From an alpha proteobacterium MED-G09 (GTDB taxonomy: Bacteria > Pseudomonadota > Alphaproteobacteria > MED-G09), in NCBI GenBank assembly GCA_905182015.1, contig CAJIZT010000006.1, positions 277,047 to 341,046 of the forward strand: a stretch of 64,000 nucleotides of DNA, written 5' to 3'. Numbering within the stretch: the first letter of the stretch is position 1; each line of letters begins with the position of its first letter. Under the pieces are notes generated by a model. It ran no database searches. It saw nothing but the letters and a program-made list of their open reading frames with translations, and had not been told where the DNA came from. Both the position numbers and the translations under genes were made by a program. Shown here one piece after another: positions 7,213-14,630 of this stretch.

Positions 7213-7590
7213 ATGAATAAATTATTGATAGCTCTAGTTTTGGTAATTGCAATGGGTGCTGGTGCTAAAGCTAAAAATGAAAGCATTGAAAGTCAGTGTA
7301 ACTACTCAGGTACAGATATCAATATATCTCTTAAAATTGATTTAAATAATAAAAAAATATCTTTATCTGGTTTAACGAATTGTGAAATTAGCTCTATAGA
7401 CGAAGTTAAGGTGCTGGGAAGATGCTCTCCACCAACATACAGTTCTTTGGATTTTATTCCAGAATATATAAATAAAACAGGCGTTGGGAGGTGGTCAATG
7501 AAGGTTTCTGATAAGTATGTTGTCGATGCAAAAGGTAATATTATCTATTTTGAGTACCTTTGTAAGAAAGGTCTGTTAGCTAATGAGTAA
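7213..7590 (+). CDS. Secreted protein of unknown function
   Basis: 125 residues beginning with a clear Sec signal peptide (MNKLLIALVLVIAMGAGAKA) followed by a mature part with four cysteines (SQCNY, TNCEI, GRCSP, YLCKK) that could form two disulfides in the periplasm. A weak GGGTAG ribosome-binding site precedes the ATG. The end overlaps the start of the VOC-fold gene by eight bases, so the two are likely cotranscribed. A decayed copy of its leader and signal peptide lies at 5046-5185. No family recognised. Confidence 0.7.
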   Translation: MNKLLIALVLVIAMGAGAKAKNESIESQCNYSGTDINISLKIDLNNKKISLSGLTNCEISSIDEVKVLGRCSPPTYSSLDFIPEYINKTGVGRWSMKVSDKYVVDAKGNIIYFEYLCKKGLLANE

Positions 7591-8458
7591 ATTAATCTTA
7601 TCCTTACTGCTGGCTGTTATAACGTTTGGTGATGTTTTCTCAGAATCAAATTTACCGCTACCATTTGGTTTGATTGAGGGTCACCTTAATTTAGTTTATT
7701 CTGCATCAAATGGGCCTGAAACAGAGAATCTATATGGAAAAATTCTTGATCTTAAAAGGATACCCAATGTCATTCTTCCTGGCGAACGTCTCATGATCCG
7801 CTATTTAGCAGGTGATACAGAATTAAAATTTATTATAAAAAAGAAAGAAAACTCACAAATTAAAGGTGGAAGATTTAATGCGCGTGGGATCAGACAGCTA
7901 ACTATATTATTACCAAAGGAAAAGCGAGCAGGGATTATTACGCGCATGAGAGAAAATGGAATGGAATTACCTGAGTTTTCCGATGAAAATATTGGTCTTA
8001 TTGGCTCGAGTCGATTTGAGATAAGGGATTCTGATGATAACCAGATAGAGCTTATATTTTTAGACGAAGAGTCACCTGGTGTTAGCTTTAAGCAGGCTCA
8101 GATTGGTCTTGGTGTATCAAATATGGATAAAATGGGTGCATTTTTAAACAATATTCTTGGCTTAGAGCCTATTGAAACAAAAGGTAGTGTGCATCGCTAC
8201 GTTATGGGCCTTACTCAAATTAAATTCTGGGATGTTCCTATCTCTAGGCCTACCTGGGTAGGAAAACCAAATGATATTGTTGGTATGACAATGGTCCAAT
8301 TTGTGGTTGACGATGTTAGGGCTGCTCGCGATATAATTGTGGCTCGTGGAGGCAAGATTCATACTGAGCCATATGTAATTGGAAACCTTGCTATCGTTAT
8401 GTTTGTTGAGGGTCCTGATGGAATTTTATTTGAATTTGGAGAATCTCTAGTTAAATAA
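7583..8458 (+). CDS. Exported VOC (glyoxalase/dioxygenase fold) family protein
   Basis: 291 residues. Residues 1-20 look like a signal peptide (LILSLLLAVITFGDVFS-ES). Two VOC modules follow: the first from about residue 28 (EGHLNLVYSASN) to about 155 (DSDDNQIELIF), the second from about 165 (AQIGLGVSNMDKMGAF) to the end (GPDGILFEFGE). The HLNLVY and DGILFEFGE segments supply the usual metal-ligand positions. VOC enzymes include lyases, dioxygenases and antibiotic-binding proteins, so the reaction cannot be named. Export is unusual for the fold. It overlaps the preceding secreted-protein gene by eight bases. Confidence 0.8.
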   Translation: MSKLILSLLLAVITFGDVFSESNLPLPFGLIEGHLNLVYSASNGPETENLYGKILDLKRIPNVILPGERLMIRYLAGDTELKFIIKKKENSQIKGGRFNARGIRQLTILLPKEKRAGIITRMRENGMELPEFSDENIGLIGSSRFEIRDSDDNQIELIFLDEESPGVSFKQAQIGLGVSNMDKMGAFLNNILGLEPIETKGSVHRYVMGLTQIKFWDVPISRPTWVGKPNDIVGMTMVQFVVDDVRAARDIIVARGGKIHTEPYVIGNLAIVMFVEGPDGILFEFGESLVK

Positions 8459-8526
8459 AATATCAAAGCTATCTAAATATTATTTTATCTTTATATTTAA
8501 ATTTATTAAATTTGTGATAATTAAAA

Positions 8527-8555
8527 TTGACAGTGGTTTAGTTGCTACATAAGGT
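8527..8555 (+). promoter_or_regulatory. Putative sigma-70 promoter of the proteorhodopsin gene
   Basis: A perfect -35 box TTGACA at 8527-8532 and, after 17 bases, TAAGGT at 8550-8555 as a weak -10. Transcription would start near 8562, giving a leader of about 40 bases ahead of the AAAGGAG ribosome-binding site at 8588-8594. It lies in the only sizeable gap upstream of the rhodopsin gene. Confidence 0.5.
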
Positions 8556-8603
8556 CAATTCTAATTCGAATCAAAACATTATTAATCAAAGGAGATTAAA
8601 ATT

Positions 8604-9299
8604 ATGCATACTGTTTTAGCACAAACCGATTATGTCGGTATTTCTTTCTGGTTTGTCTCTGCAGCATTACTTGCTGCTACAGCATTTTTCTTTTTAGAAA
8701 GAGGATCTGTAAATGACAAATGGAAAACATCTTTAACTGTTGCTGGCTTGGTAACAGGAATAGCCTTTTGGCACTACCTCTATATGAGAGGAATGTGGAT
8801 AGAAACTGGCGAATCACCAACTGTATACAGATATATTGATTGGCTACTAACTGTTCCACTTTTAGTTATTGAATTTTATTTAATTCTAAAAGCTGTAACA
8901 ACTGTTAGAGCTGCAATATTTTATAAATTGCTTATAGGTTCTTTAGTAATGTTAATATCCGGGTATCTTGGCGAAGCAGGATTAGTTCCTGCACTTCCAG
9001 CATTTGTTGTTGGAATTGCGGCTTGGTTATTCATTATTTATGAAATCTTTGCTGGTGAAACTGCAAAAGCAAACTCTGAAAGTGGAAATGCAACTGCGCA
9101 AACTGCTTATTCCGCAATGAAATGGATTATAACACTCGGTTGGGCTATTTATCCTGCTGGTTACTTCCTTGGGTATCTAACGGTTGGGGGTGTAGACGCA
9201 TCAAGTCTAAACCTAATTTACAACCTTGCAGATTTTGTTAACAAAATCTTATTTGGCCTTGTGATCTACGCAGCAGCAGTAAAAGACTCAAACGCTTAA
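8604..9299 (+). CDS. Proteorhodopsin, green-absorbing type light-driven proton pump
   Basis: 231-residue seven-helix retinal protein of the inner membrane that pumps protons outward in light. Key residues by comparison with green proteorhodopsin: His57 (H75), Asp79 in YRYIDWLLTVP (proton acceptor D97), Leu87 at the tuning position 105 (Leu, hence green), Glu90 (proton donor E108), and Lys214 in LADFVNKILFGL (retinal Schiff base). A strong AAAGGAG ribosome-binding site precedes the ATG. The gene stands alone with its own promoter and terminator. No retinal synthesis gene (blh, crt) is adjacent; an RPE65-family carotenoid oxygenase occurs at 60910-62340. Confidence 0.98.
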   Translation: MHTVLAQTDYVGISFWFVSAALLAATAFFFLERGSVNDKWKTSLTVAGLVTGIAFWHYLYMRGMWIETGESPTVYRYIDWLLTVPLLVIEFYLILKAVTTVRAAIFYKLLIGSLVMLISGYLGEAGLVPALPAFVVGIAAWLFIIYEIFAGETAKANSESGNATAQTAYSAMKWIITLGWAIYPAGYFLGYLTVGGVDASSLNLIYNLADFVNKILFGLVIYAAAVKDSNA

Positions 9300-9318
9300 A
9301 TAACTTTAGTTTAGAATT

Positions 9319-9356
9319 AAAGGGGGCTTAATTAATTTTTTAAGTCCCCTTTTTTT
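9319..9356 (+). terminator. Rho-independent terminator after proteorhodopsin
   Basis: A 12-bp stem, AAGGGGGCTTAA (9319-9330) pairing with TTAAGTCCCCTT (9341-9352, one G-T pair), followed by a run of T to 9356. It lies 20 bases after the rhodopsin stop and isolates that gene as a single-gene transcript. Confidence 0.88.
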
Positions 9357-9455
9357 GATTAAAAAATATCTTAATTAAACAGTTAAAATCTTAAAAAAAA
9401 TTATTTTTTGTAGTACCACTTAAATATTCTTAAAAAAGGCTAGGGAGGATAAATT

Positions 9456-9797
9456 ATGAAGAAATTAATCTTATCTTTAGTCTTGGCAGCTTTAGTAAGC
9501 GTTAATGCCTTCGCTAGTGACGCCACCCTAATTGACGTTAGAACTCTCAAAGAATGGAATGCTAGTCATCTTAATGGTGCCATTCACGTCCCATTACAGA
9601 ATATTAAAAGTAAAATCACTAGTGTAATTAAGGACAGGAATACAAAAATATTTTTATACTGTCGAAGTGGTCGACGATCGGAAGAGGCTAAAGAAATTAT
9701 GAGATCTCTTGGCTATACTGATATTGTAAATGCTGGTGGTATTAATGAAGTAGCCAATATACTAAAAATTAAAATAATAAAAAAAAATAAAGATTAA
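9456..9797 (+). CDS. Periplasmic single-domain rhodanese-like protein
   Basis: 113 residues: signal peptide 1-20 (LILSLVLAALVSVNAFA-SD), then one rhodanese domain. The active loop YCRSGRRS places the catalytic Cys at residue 69, with the upstream LIDVRTLKEWNASHLNGAIH block typical of the fold. Such proteins transfer sulfane sulfur or act as thiol carriers; here it would act outside the cytoplasm. A strong GGGAGGAT ribosome-binding site precedes the ATG. It follows the rhodopsin terminator, so it needs its own promoter. Substrate unknown. Confidence 0.9.
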   Translation: MKKLILSLVLAALVSVNAFASDATLIDVRTLKEWNASHLNGAIHVPLQNIKSKITSVIKDRNTKIFLYCRSGRRSEEAKEIMRSLGYTDIVNAGGINEVANILKIKIIKKNKD

Positions 9798-9835
9798 TTA
9801 TTTATAATTTCTTTTAAATATATTATTATTATCGA

Positions 9836-10135
9836 ATGTTTCCATTTCACTTAAAAGAAAACCCAAAAAACTCTTATGAAGTATTCAGGAATGCTTTATT
9901 TATGTCTGTTACAGCTCAAGATCAAGATAATGCTGGAGAGTATTTAGAGGTAGCAAAACTAGTGGCCTCAGAATTACCTAGTTCTGAGCTAGACAAGGCT
10001 GAAAAAGAAGTTAAATCTCTAGTTGAATGCCTTGAAGATGAAATTGCATGTATCAACTGTAATCATAAAAGTCTAGTTAAGGAGTTAACCCAAGAATCCT
10101 GCATCAAATGTAATTACCCCTTGGATACAAGCTAA
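9836..10135 (+). CDS. Small protein with a C-terminal four-cysteine zinc ribbon
   Basis: 99 residues. The first two thirds are helical and acidic (YLEVAKLVASELPSS..., LDKAEKEVKSLVECLED). The last 30 carry C-x2-C (CINC) and C-x2-C (CIKC) about 18 residues apart, a zinc ribbon. The ribbon resembles that of the 51-residue protein at 56298-56453 (shared CIKC-[NG]-x-PL ending). It is followed 15 bases later by the MazG-like gene, with an AAGGAAG ribosome-binding site between, so the two are probably cotranscribed. Function unknown; zinc binding is inference. Confidence 0.65.
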   Translation: MFPFHLKENPKNSYEVFRNALFMSVTAQDQDNAGEYLEVAKLVASELPSSELDKAEKEVKSLVECLEDEIACINCNHKSLVKELTQESCIKCNYPLDTS

Positions 10136-10150
10136 AAAAGGAAGATAAAA

Positions 10151-10447
10151 ATGGAAGAACTATCAAAGCTAATAATACAGTGGCATCAGGATAGAAACCT
10201 AATAAATGGAAGTACAGATAAAGATCAGGTTCTTAAATTAATGCAGGAGCTAGGAGAGCTAAGCGATAGTGTTTGCAAGGGTAAGGATGTGAAGGATGAT
10301 CTTGGCGATATGATGGTTGTTATGTTGAATATTATGGAACGTCAGGGAGTTACCATGGAGGAATGCCTTTTAACGGCATATAATGATATTAAGGATAGAA
10401 AGGGTAGAATGGTGGATGGTATCTTTGTTAAAGAGGGAGATAATTAA
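10151..10447 (+). CDS. MazG-like nucleotide pyrophosphohydrolase
   Basis: 98 residues resembling the all-alpha NTP pyrophosphohydrolases (MazG-like). The metal-binding acidic pattern is visible: MQELGELSD (E-x2-E) near residue 36 and KDDLGDMMVVML (D/E-x2-D) near residue 57. Enzymes of this fold hydrolyse (d)NTPs to the monophosphates, for house-cleaning or to alter alarmone pools; small single-domain forms are frequent in marine phages and their hosts. An AAGGAAG site precedes the ATG. The surrounding run of very short genes supports an accessory, possibly phage-derived origin, which is inference. Confidence 0.82.
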   Translation: MEELSKLIIQWHQDRNLINGSTDKDQVLKLMQELGELSDSVCKGKDVKDDLGDMMVVMLNIMERQGVTMEECLLTAYNDIKDRKGRMVDGIFVKEGDN

Positions 10448-10453
10448 TTTTTA

Positions 10454-10612
10454 ATGAGAAAATCTAACTATATAGCTTACAAATCAGCGCTTTTGTTAGG
10501 GAAAGAGGGCTCTTTATTGGTAAATAAACTGTCGAATGATGAAATAAAAAAAGCCAAAGAAGAAGTTGAGACTGAACTAAGAAACAAGAACTTTAAAATT
10601 AAAAGCTTTTAA
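10454..10612 (+). CDS. 52-residue helical protein of unknown function
   Basis: Short frame with ATG at 10454 and TAA at 10610-10612, seven bases after the MazG-like stop. Residues 27-45 (LSNDEIKKAKEEVETELRN) form a charged helix that resembles the L-T-x2-E-I-x2-AK-x-EV segment in the next reading frame (10612-10916). The ribosome-binding site is weak. Its stop TAA (10610-10612) shares one base with the ATG at 10612, so the two may be coupled. Function not recognised. Confidence 0.45.
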   Translation: MRKSNYIAYKSALLLGKEGSLLVNKLSNDEIKKAKEEVETELRNKNFKIKSF

Positions 10613-10916
10613 TGACTAAAAAAAAGAAAAGAAAATAGAAAATTCTTATAAATCCTTTAAAGATGTTCTTGTCATACACATAACAGCGCCGACTAGAGAG
10701 CAATCAAACGAGGCCCTTTACTTGGCAGAGTATTTTTCAGATAACCTTACAGAGAAAGAGATACAAGACGCAAAAAAAGAAGTAGATGGTTATATTGACG
10801 ATTTAACCAGAGATGATCCGAGCATCAAAAAGTCTATAAAAATTGACGACTACTTAAGTCTAGGTTGGAACGAAGAACTGGATAATTTAGATATTTTTGA
10901 TCTTGGAGATCAATAA
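10612..10916 (+). CDS. Small acidic protein, apparent -1 frameshift near its start
   Basis: From 10620 to 10916 a frame is open but contains no ATG. Its first plausible codon alone is TTG at 10722, with no ribosome-binding site. An ATG at 10612 in another frame reads MTKKK then AAAAAAG and ends at a TAG at 10636. The heptamer A AAA AAG (10620-10626) is in the correct phase for a -1 shift, after which reading continues E-K-I-E-N-S-Y-K and on to the stop at 10916, giving about 101 residues. It is either programmed -1 frameshifting or a one-base homopolymer error or mutation. The product is very acidic at its C-terminus (NLDIFDLGDQ). Function unknown. Confidence 0.5.
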
Positions 10917-10928
10917 GAAGCTCATAAC

Positions 10929-11042
10929 TTAAAACCCATAAAAAAATAAAAGAATTTTATTAATCATAATAAGAAATAAAATTATAAAAATAAGTATTCC
11001 TATGGCAATTGCTAGCAAGTAAAGATATTTTTTATTATTCAT
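10929..11042 (-). CDS. 37-residue single-pass membrane peptide (tentative)
   Basis: ATG at 11040-11042 to TAA at 10929-10931. The peptide is almost wholly one transmembrane helix (YLLAIAIGILIFIILFLIMI) after a short basic start (MNNKKY), with a short aromatic tail. No clear ribosome-binding site. Many AT-rich stretches translate to hydrophobic sequence, so this is tentative. The codon periodicity and clean start-stop arrangement make it worth listing. Confidence 0.3.
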   Translation of the reverse strand: MNNKKYLYLLAIAIGILIFIILFLIMINKILLFFYGF

Positions 11043-11069
11043 TTAAGATAACTTTTCAAAGTAACTAAA

Positions 11070-11402
11070 TTAATTTTCTTTTTTTTCTTCAAGCAAAATG
11101 ATCTCATCAACAAAACATGAGTATTCTTTCAATTTTAGCACATCATTAGAGCAAATTTTATAGCCCATTTTTTGTGGATCGATAATCAACGGGCTTTGAA
11201 ATGTTAGGTGTCTTTTACCCTTACAGGTTAAGGAATAATTAACATCTCTTCTATTTTTAAATAATAAATAATCTTTTTTAAATATAATGCTGTCTATATC
11301 CTTTGTGTCAAAACAGACTCTTTCGTCGGAAAGGGCGTAATTAGAAGGTAAAATTAAAATTATTAATAATATAAAAATAGTAGTTGTTTTCATTTCTTTC
11401 AT
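11070..11402 (-). CDS. Secreted protein, DUF6491-like
   Basis: 110 residues with a signal peptide (TTTIFILLIILILPSNYALS-DE). The mature part has four spaced cysteines: VCFDTKDIDSI at the start, LTCKGKRHL in the middle, YKICSNDVLKL and YSCFVDEIILL at the end. That layout resembles DUF6491 periplasmic proteins of unknown function. The start may be the ATG at 11402 or the one nine bases in. Divergent from the MFS gene with a 57-base gap that would hold both promoters. Confidence 0.6.
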   Translation of the reverse strand: MKEMKTTTIFILLIILILPSNYALSDERVCFDTKDIDSIIFKKDYLLFKNRRDVNYSLTCKGKRHLTFQSPLIIDPQKMGYKICSNDVLKLKEYSCFVDEIILLEEKKEN

Positions 11403-11459
11403 CTTGTTTAATTAATAATAAAAAAATATTCTATAACTATATATATCACATAATTCATA

Positions 11460-12737
11460 ATGACAGATAATAAACAAAAAGAAAAAATAGAATCTAGCCA
11501 TTACTTATTTTTAGTTTTTTTAATCATACTAAATGTAATGAATTTTGTTGATAGACAATTACTGGCTAGTTTTGCAAATTTTATTATTCCCGACCTTTCT
11601 TTAACAAATACTCAGTTTGGTATTTTAACAGGATTTGGATTTTTATTCTTTTACTCCATAATGGGACTTTTTATGGGAATTATGGCTGATAAATTTCATC
11701 GACCTAAGTTAATTGCTGTAGGTGTTGCATTATGGAGTTGTTTAACTGTCCTATCTGGAGCCGCCAGAGGGTTTTCTGGACTATTACTGCCTAGAATGTT
11801 CATCGGTGTTGGTGAATCAATTTTAACCCCAACATCTATTTCTATTCTTAGTGATAGATTTCCTCAAAATAAAATGGGTTTTGTAACTGGTGCTTATTAT
11901 ATGGGCATACCAATTGGGGCAGGCCTTAGTCTTATAATAGCCGGTTATCTAGGACCAGTAATTGGTTGGAGAATGTGCTTTTATTTATTAGGAACAATAG
12001 GCGTATTCCTTGCTTTAATAATGTTTTTTATTAAGGAGACTCCAAGATTAATAAATAATGAAGATATTAGAAATAAAAAAATAGATCTTCGGGCCATTAG
12101 GGATGATTTAATAAAAGTATTAAAAAACTCAAGGCCATTAACGCTTTGTATTTATGGCAGTGTTGTTTATCATTTTGTACTTGGCGCAGCTGTTTATGAT
12201 CAGGTATGGTATGTGCAGGAAAGGGGCTTTGATAGAGCCGAAATAGCTCAATATGTAGGACTAATTGTTATAGTATTTGGTATACTGGGGAATTTATTTG
12301 GAGGATTAGGCTCTGATTGGTTCCTGAAAAATTTTAATCTTAAAAGACCGATGTTTTTATTCTGGGTTATGCTTTTTCTTCTCCCTTTAAATATAGTGGG
12401 GAGAATTATCTCACCAGAATCATATATATTTTGGATTGCCATGATGGCTGGCGCTTTTCAGCTTGGGGCGGTTTATGGGCCAGCGTTTGCTACAGTTCAA
12501 GAGCTTGCGCCGCCTCACATGAAGGCCACTGTGATTGCATTTTTTATACTAAACTTAAATATGATTGGAATGTTTTTAGGAACAACAGGAGCGGGTATAA
12601 TTTTAGACTCACTAATTCTCTATAACGAAACAGCTATAAATCCAATTGAAGAACCCTATACAAAAACTTTATTATTTTTTACTATTATTTCATCCTTTTC
12701 TATCCCGATGTTTTGGTTAGCAGGAAGAAAGGAGTAG
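11460..12737 (+). CDS. Major facilitator superfamily transporter, Spinster-like
   Basis: 425 residues with about twelve transmembrane segments. After the first segment comes MNFVDRQLLASFANFI with the conserved Asp-Arg of this MFS branch. The loop 2-3 signature is GIMADKFHRPKLIAVGVALW, and the segment 4-5 region reads RMFIGVGESILTPTSISILSDRFP, typical of Spinster-like and related organic-anion or drug transporters. Substrate cannot be read from the sequence. It is convergent with the bicupin gene. Confidence 0.9.
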   Translation: MTDNKQKEKIESSHYLFLVFLIILNVMNFVDRQLLASFANFIIPDLSLTNTQFGILTGFGFLFFYSIMGLFMGIMADKFHRPKLIAVGVALWSCLTVLSGAARGFSGLLLPRMFIGVGESILTPTSISILSDRFPQNKMGFVTGAYYMGIPIGAGLSLIIAGYLGPVIGWRMCFYLLGTIGVFLALIMFFIKETPRLINNEDIRNKKIDLRAIRDDLIKVLKNSRPLTLCIYGSVVYHFVLGAAVYDQVWYVQERGFDRAEIAQYVGLIVIVFGILGNLFGGLGSDWFLKNFNLKRPMFLFWVMLFLLPLNIVGRIISPESYIFWIAMMAGAFQLGAVYGPAFATVQELAPPHMKATVIAFFILNLNMIGMFLGTTGAGIILDSLILYNETAINPIEEPYTKTLLFFTIISSFSIPMFWLAGRKE

Positions 12738-12752
12738 GGAATAAAATAATAA

Positions 12753-13520
12753 CTAATTAACTAAAGGTGGTTTTTTAATATCAGACCAGTTTAAATCAAT
12801 AGGTCCTCCGTTTGATATTAAGATAAACGTTACCCCTTCTTTTCCAGGTTTCTCTGGGCCATATGAATAACCCCCTTTAACGACTCTTACATCACCTTTT
12901 TTATAAATAGGTTCGTCATCACTAAAAGACATTTCACCGTCCATAATAAAATACATTGTATCGTGTTTGTGCCAATGATCCGATGCGGTATAGGTAGGGT
13001 CAAAAGTTGTTCTCACAATGTGAGGAGATTCATTGCAAATTACCTGTACTGGCTGGGTAGGGCGTCCATATTCATCTTCAAAAGGAATAAACGGTAATTT
13101 ATTAATATTGGCTTTCCCAACTCCGCTCCCTCTGCCTTGCAGTGTCTTTTTTAGGTCTTCAGGAACTTCATATAAATCATCCCACATCAATGGAATATTG
13201 CCGCCTAGGGCTATCAGATAAAACCTAGAACCCTCACTGCCGCCACTTTCAATTGTTGATTGACCGGCTTTAACCCATCTGATATCTCCAGGATAAAAAG
13301 ATCCTTCACCTTCAGATTTAAATTCTCCTTCCAGGAATATTTGAATAATATCATAAGGATGCCAATGTGATTCAGCTTTATAATTTGCTTTTAAGGACAC
13401 CTCCCAAATATACTGATTTCCTTCATAAAGAGTTCTTACTTGATTTGTTTCTCTTCCGTTCTTATCCTCAAAAAGATTCCAGCCAAAGTCTTTTGTTGAT
13501 ATATGCTCCCAATTACTCAT
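12753..13520 (-). CDS. Bicupin domain protein
   Basis: 255 residues with two cupin barrels. The first has AESHWHPYDIIQIFLEGEF near residue 50, the second ASDHWHKHDTMYFIMDGEM near residue 185; the His-x-His and later Glu are the usual metal ligands. Each is followed by the second cupin motif (GDIRWVKAG and GDVRVVKGG). Cupins of this kind are dioxygenases, isomerases or binding proteins, and the reaction is not inferable. Its neighbour upstream is a zinc alcohol dehydrogenase in the same direction 42 bases away, hinting at a shared catabolic unit. Confidence 0.85.
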   Translation of the reverse strand: MSNWEHISTKDFGWNLFEDKNGRETNQVRTLYEGNQYIWEVSLKANYKAESHWHPYDIIQIFLEGEFKSEGEGSFYPGDIRWVKAGQSTIESGGSEGSRFYLIALGGNIPLMWDDLYEVPEDLKKTLQGRGSGVGKANINKLPFIPFEDEYGRPTQPVQVICNESPHIVRTTFDPTYTASDHWHKHDTMYFIMDGEMSFSDDEPIYKKGDVRVVKGGYSYGPEKPGKEGVTFILISNGGPIDLNWSDIKKPPLVN

Positions 13521-13562
13521 AATTATCCCCCAATAATCTATTTTTAATAATACTTAACTACT

Positions 13563-14612
13563 TTATGGCTGAAGAACAACCCTTCCAGTAATTGCGCCAT
13601 CTCTTAAATCATCAAGTGTCTTGGTGGCTTCTTTCATACCTCGACTTGATACAGGAATTGGATCAACCTTACCTGTTTTAACCAAATTAAGCATTTCTCT
13701 TGTTTCATCTAAGCTTCCAACGAAGCTACCGCCAATACTTTTGGCAGATAACGGAAACATAGGGATAGGCATTTGAAATGCTCCCCCAAAAAGACCAACT
13801 ACAATAATTTGACCGCCTTTTTTTGTTGAATCTAATGAATATTTGAGAGTTTTTTCAGCTCCAACAAAATCAACAACCGCTTTTACACCGCCCTTAGTAT
13901 CGTCTAGTAACTTCATAAGGGAAAGCTCATCCGATGTATTGTATACTTCATGGGCTCCAGCACCTCTCGCCGCTTGTAACTTATTTGGGTCAATATCCGC
14001 TGCTAAAATCTTACAACTAAACAGTGATCTAGCAAATTGCAGGCCCATCATTCCAACACCGCCTAACCCCATTACAAGAATATGATCGTCATCACTTATA
14101 TTAACGAGCTTTTTTAACGCTCCAAAAGCAGTTAAACCAGAGCACATATAAGTGGCGGCTAAACCAGGCCTTATGCCCGTATAGTCCAAAGCATACTTTG
14201 AATCAGGTATGAGGCAGTAATCAGAAAAACCTCCCGGTAACTGAATTCCTAGCTGTTGAGGAGCATTGCAGTAGTGTTCATCACCCGATAAACATGTGGG
14301 ACAATCCCCACAGCCTATCCATGGGTAAACAACAACATCCGATCCAATCTCTAAATCTTTGACATCAGGTCCAATACTAACAACTTCACCCTCTATTTCA
14401 TGACCTAAAACATGCGGTAAACTAAGCGCCGCCCCAACAGGTAGCTGGTTTCCTCCACCTAAATCAAAATACCCATCATGCAAATGAACATCTGAATGAC
14501 AAACTCCACTATTAGTTATCTTTAATAAAACTTCCTTTTCTTTTGGAACAGGGTTTTCACTTTCTATAGTTTGAAGAGGCTTTCCAAATTCAACAATCGC
14601 TTCGCTTTTCAT
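13563..14612 (-). CDS. Zinc-dependent alcohol dehydrogenase, MDR superfamily
   Basis: 349 residues, a cytoplasmic NAD(P)-dependent oxidoreductase interconverting alcohols and aldehydes. Catalytic zinc ligands lie in GVCHSDVHLHDG (Cys near 37) and LPHVLGHEIEGEV (His-Glu near 71). The structural zinc site is CGDCPTCLSGDEHYC near 105. The nucleotide-binding motif VMGLGGVGMMGLQ is near 180. All expected cysteines are present. The 40-base spacing to the bicupin gene downstream and the 18-base gap to the symporter upstream suggest a three-gene minus-strand transcript. Confidence 0.92.
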   Translation of the reverse strand: MKSEAIVEFGKPLQTIESENPVPKEKEVLLKITNSGVCHSDVHLHDGYFDLGGGNQLPVGAALSLPHVLGHEIEGEVVSIGPDVKDLEIGSDVVVYPWIGCGDCPTCLSGDEHYCNAPQQLGIQLPGGFSDYCLIPDSKYALDYTGIRPGLAATYMCSGLTAFGALKKLVNISDDDHILVMGLGGVGMMGLQFARSLFSCKILAADIDPNKLQAARGAGAHEVYNTSDELSLMKLLDDTKGGVKAVVDFVGAEKTLKYSLDSTKKGGQIIVVGLFGGAFQMPIPMFPLSAKSIGGSFVGSLDETREMLNLVKTGKVDPIPVSSRGMKEATKTLDDLRDGAITGRVVLQP

Positions 14613-14630
14613 TATAAATCTCCATAAAAT

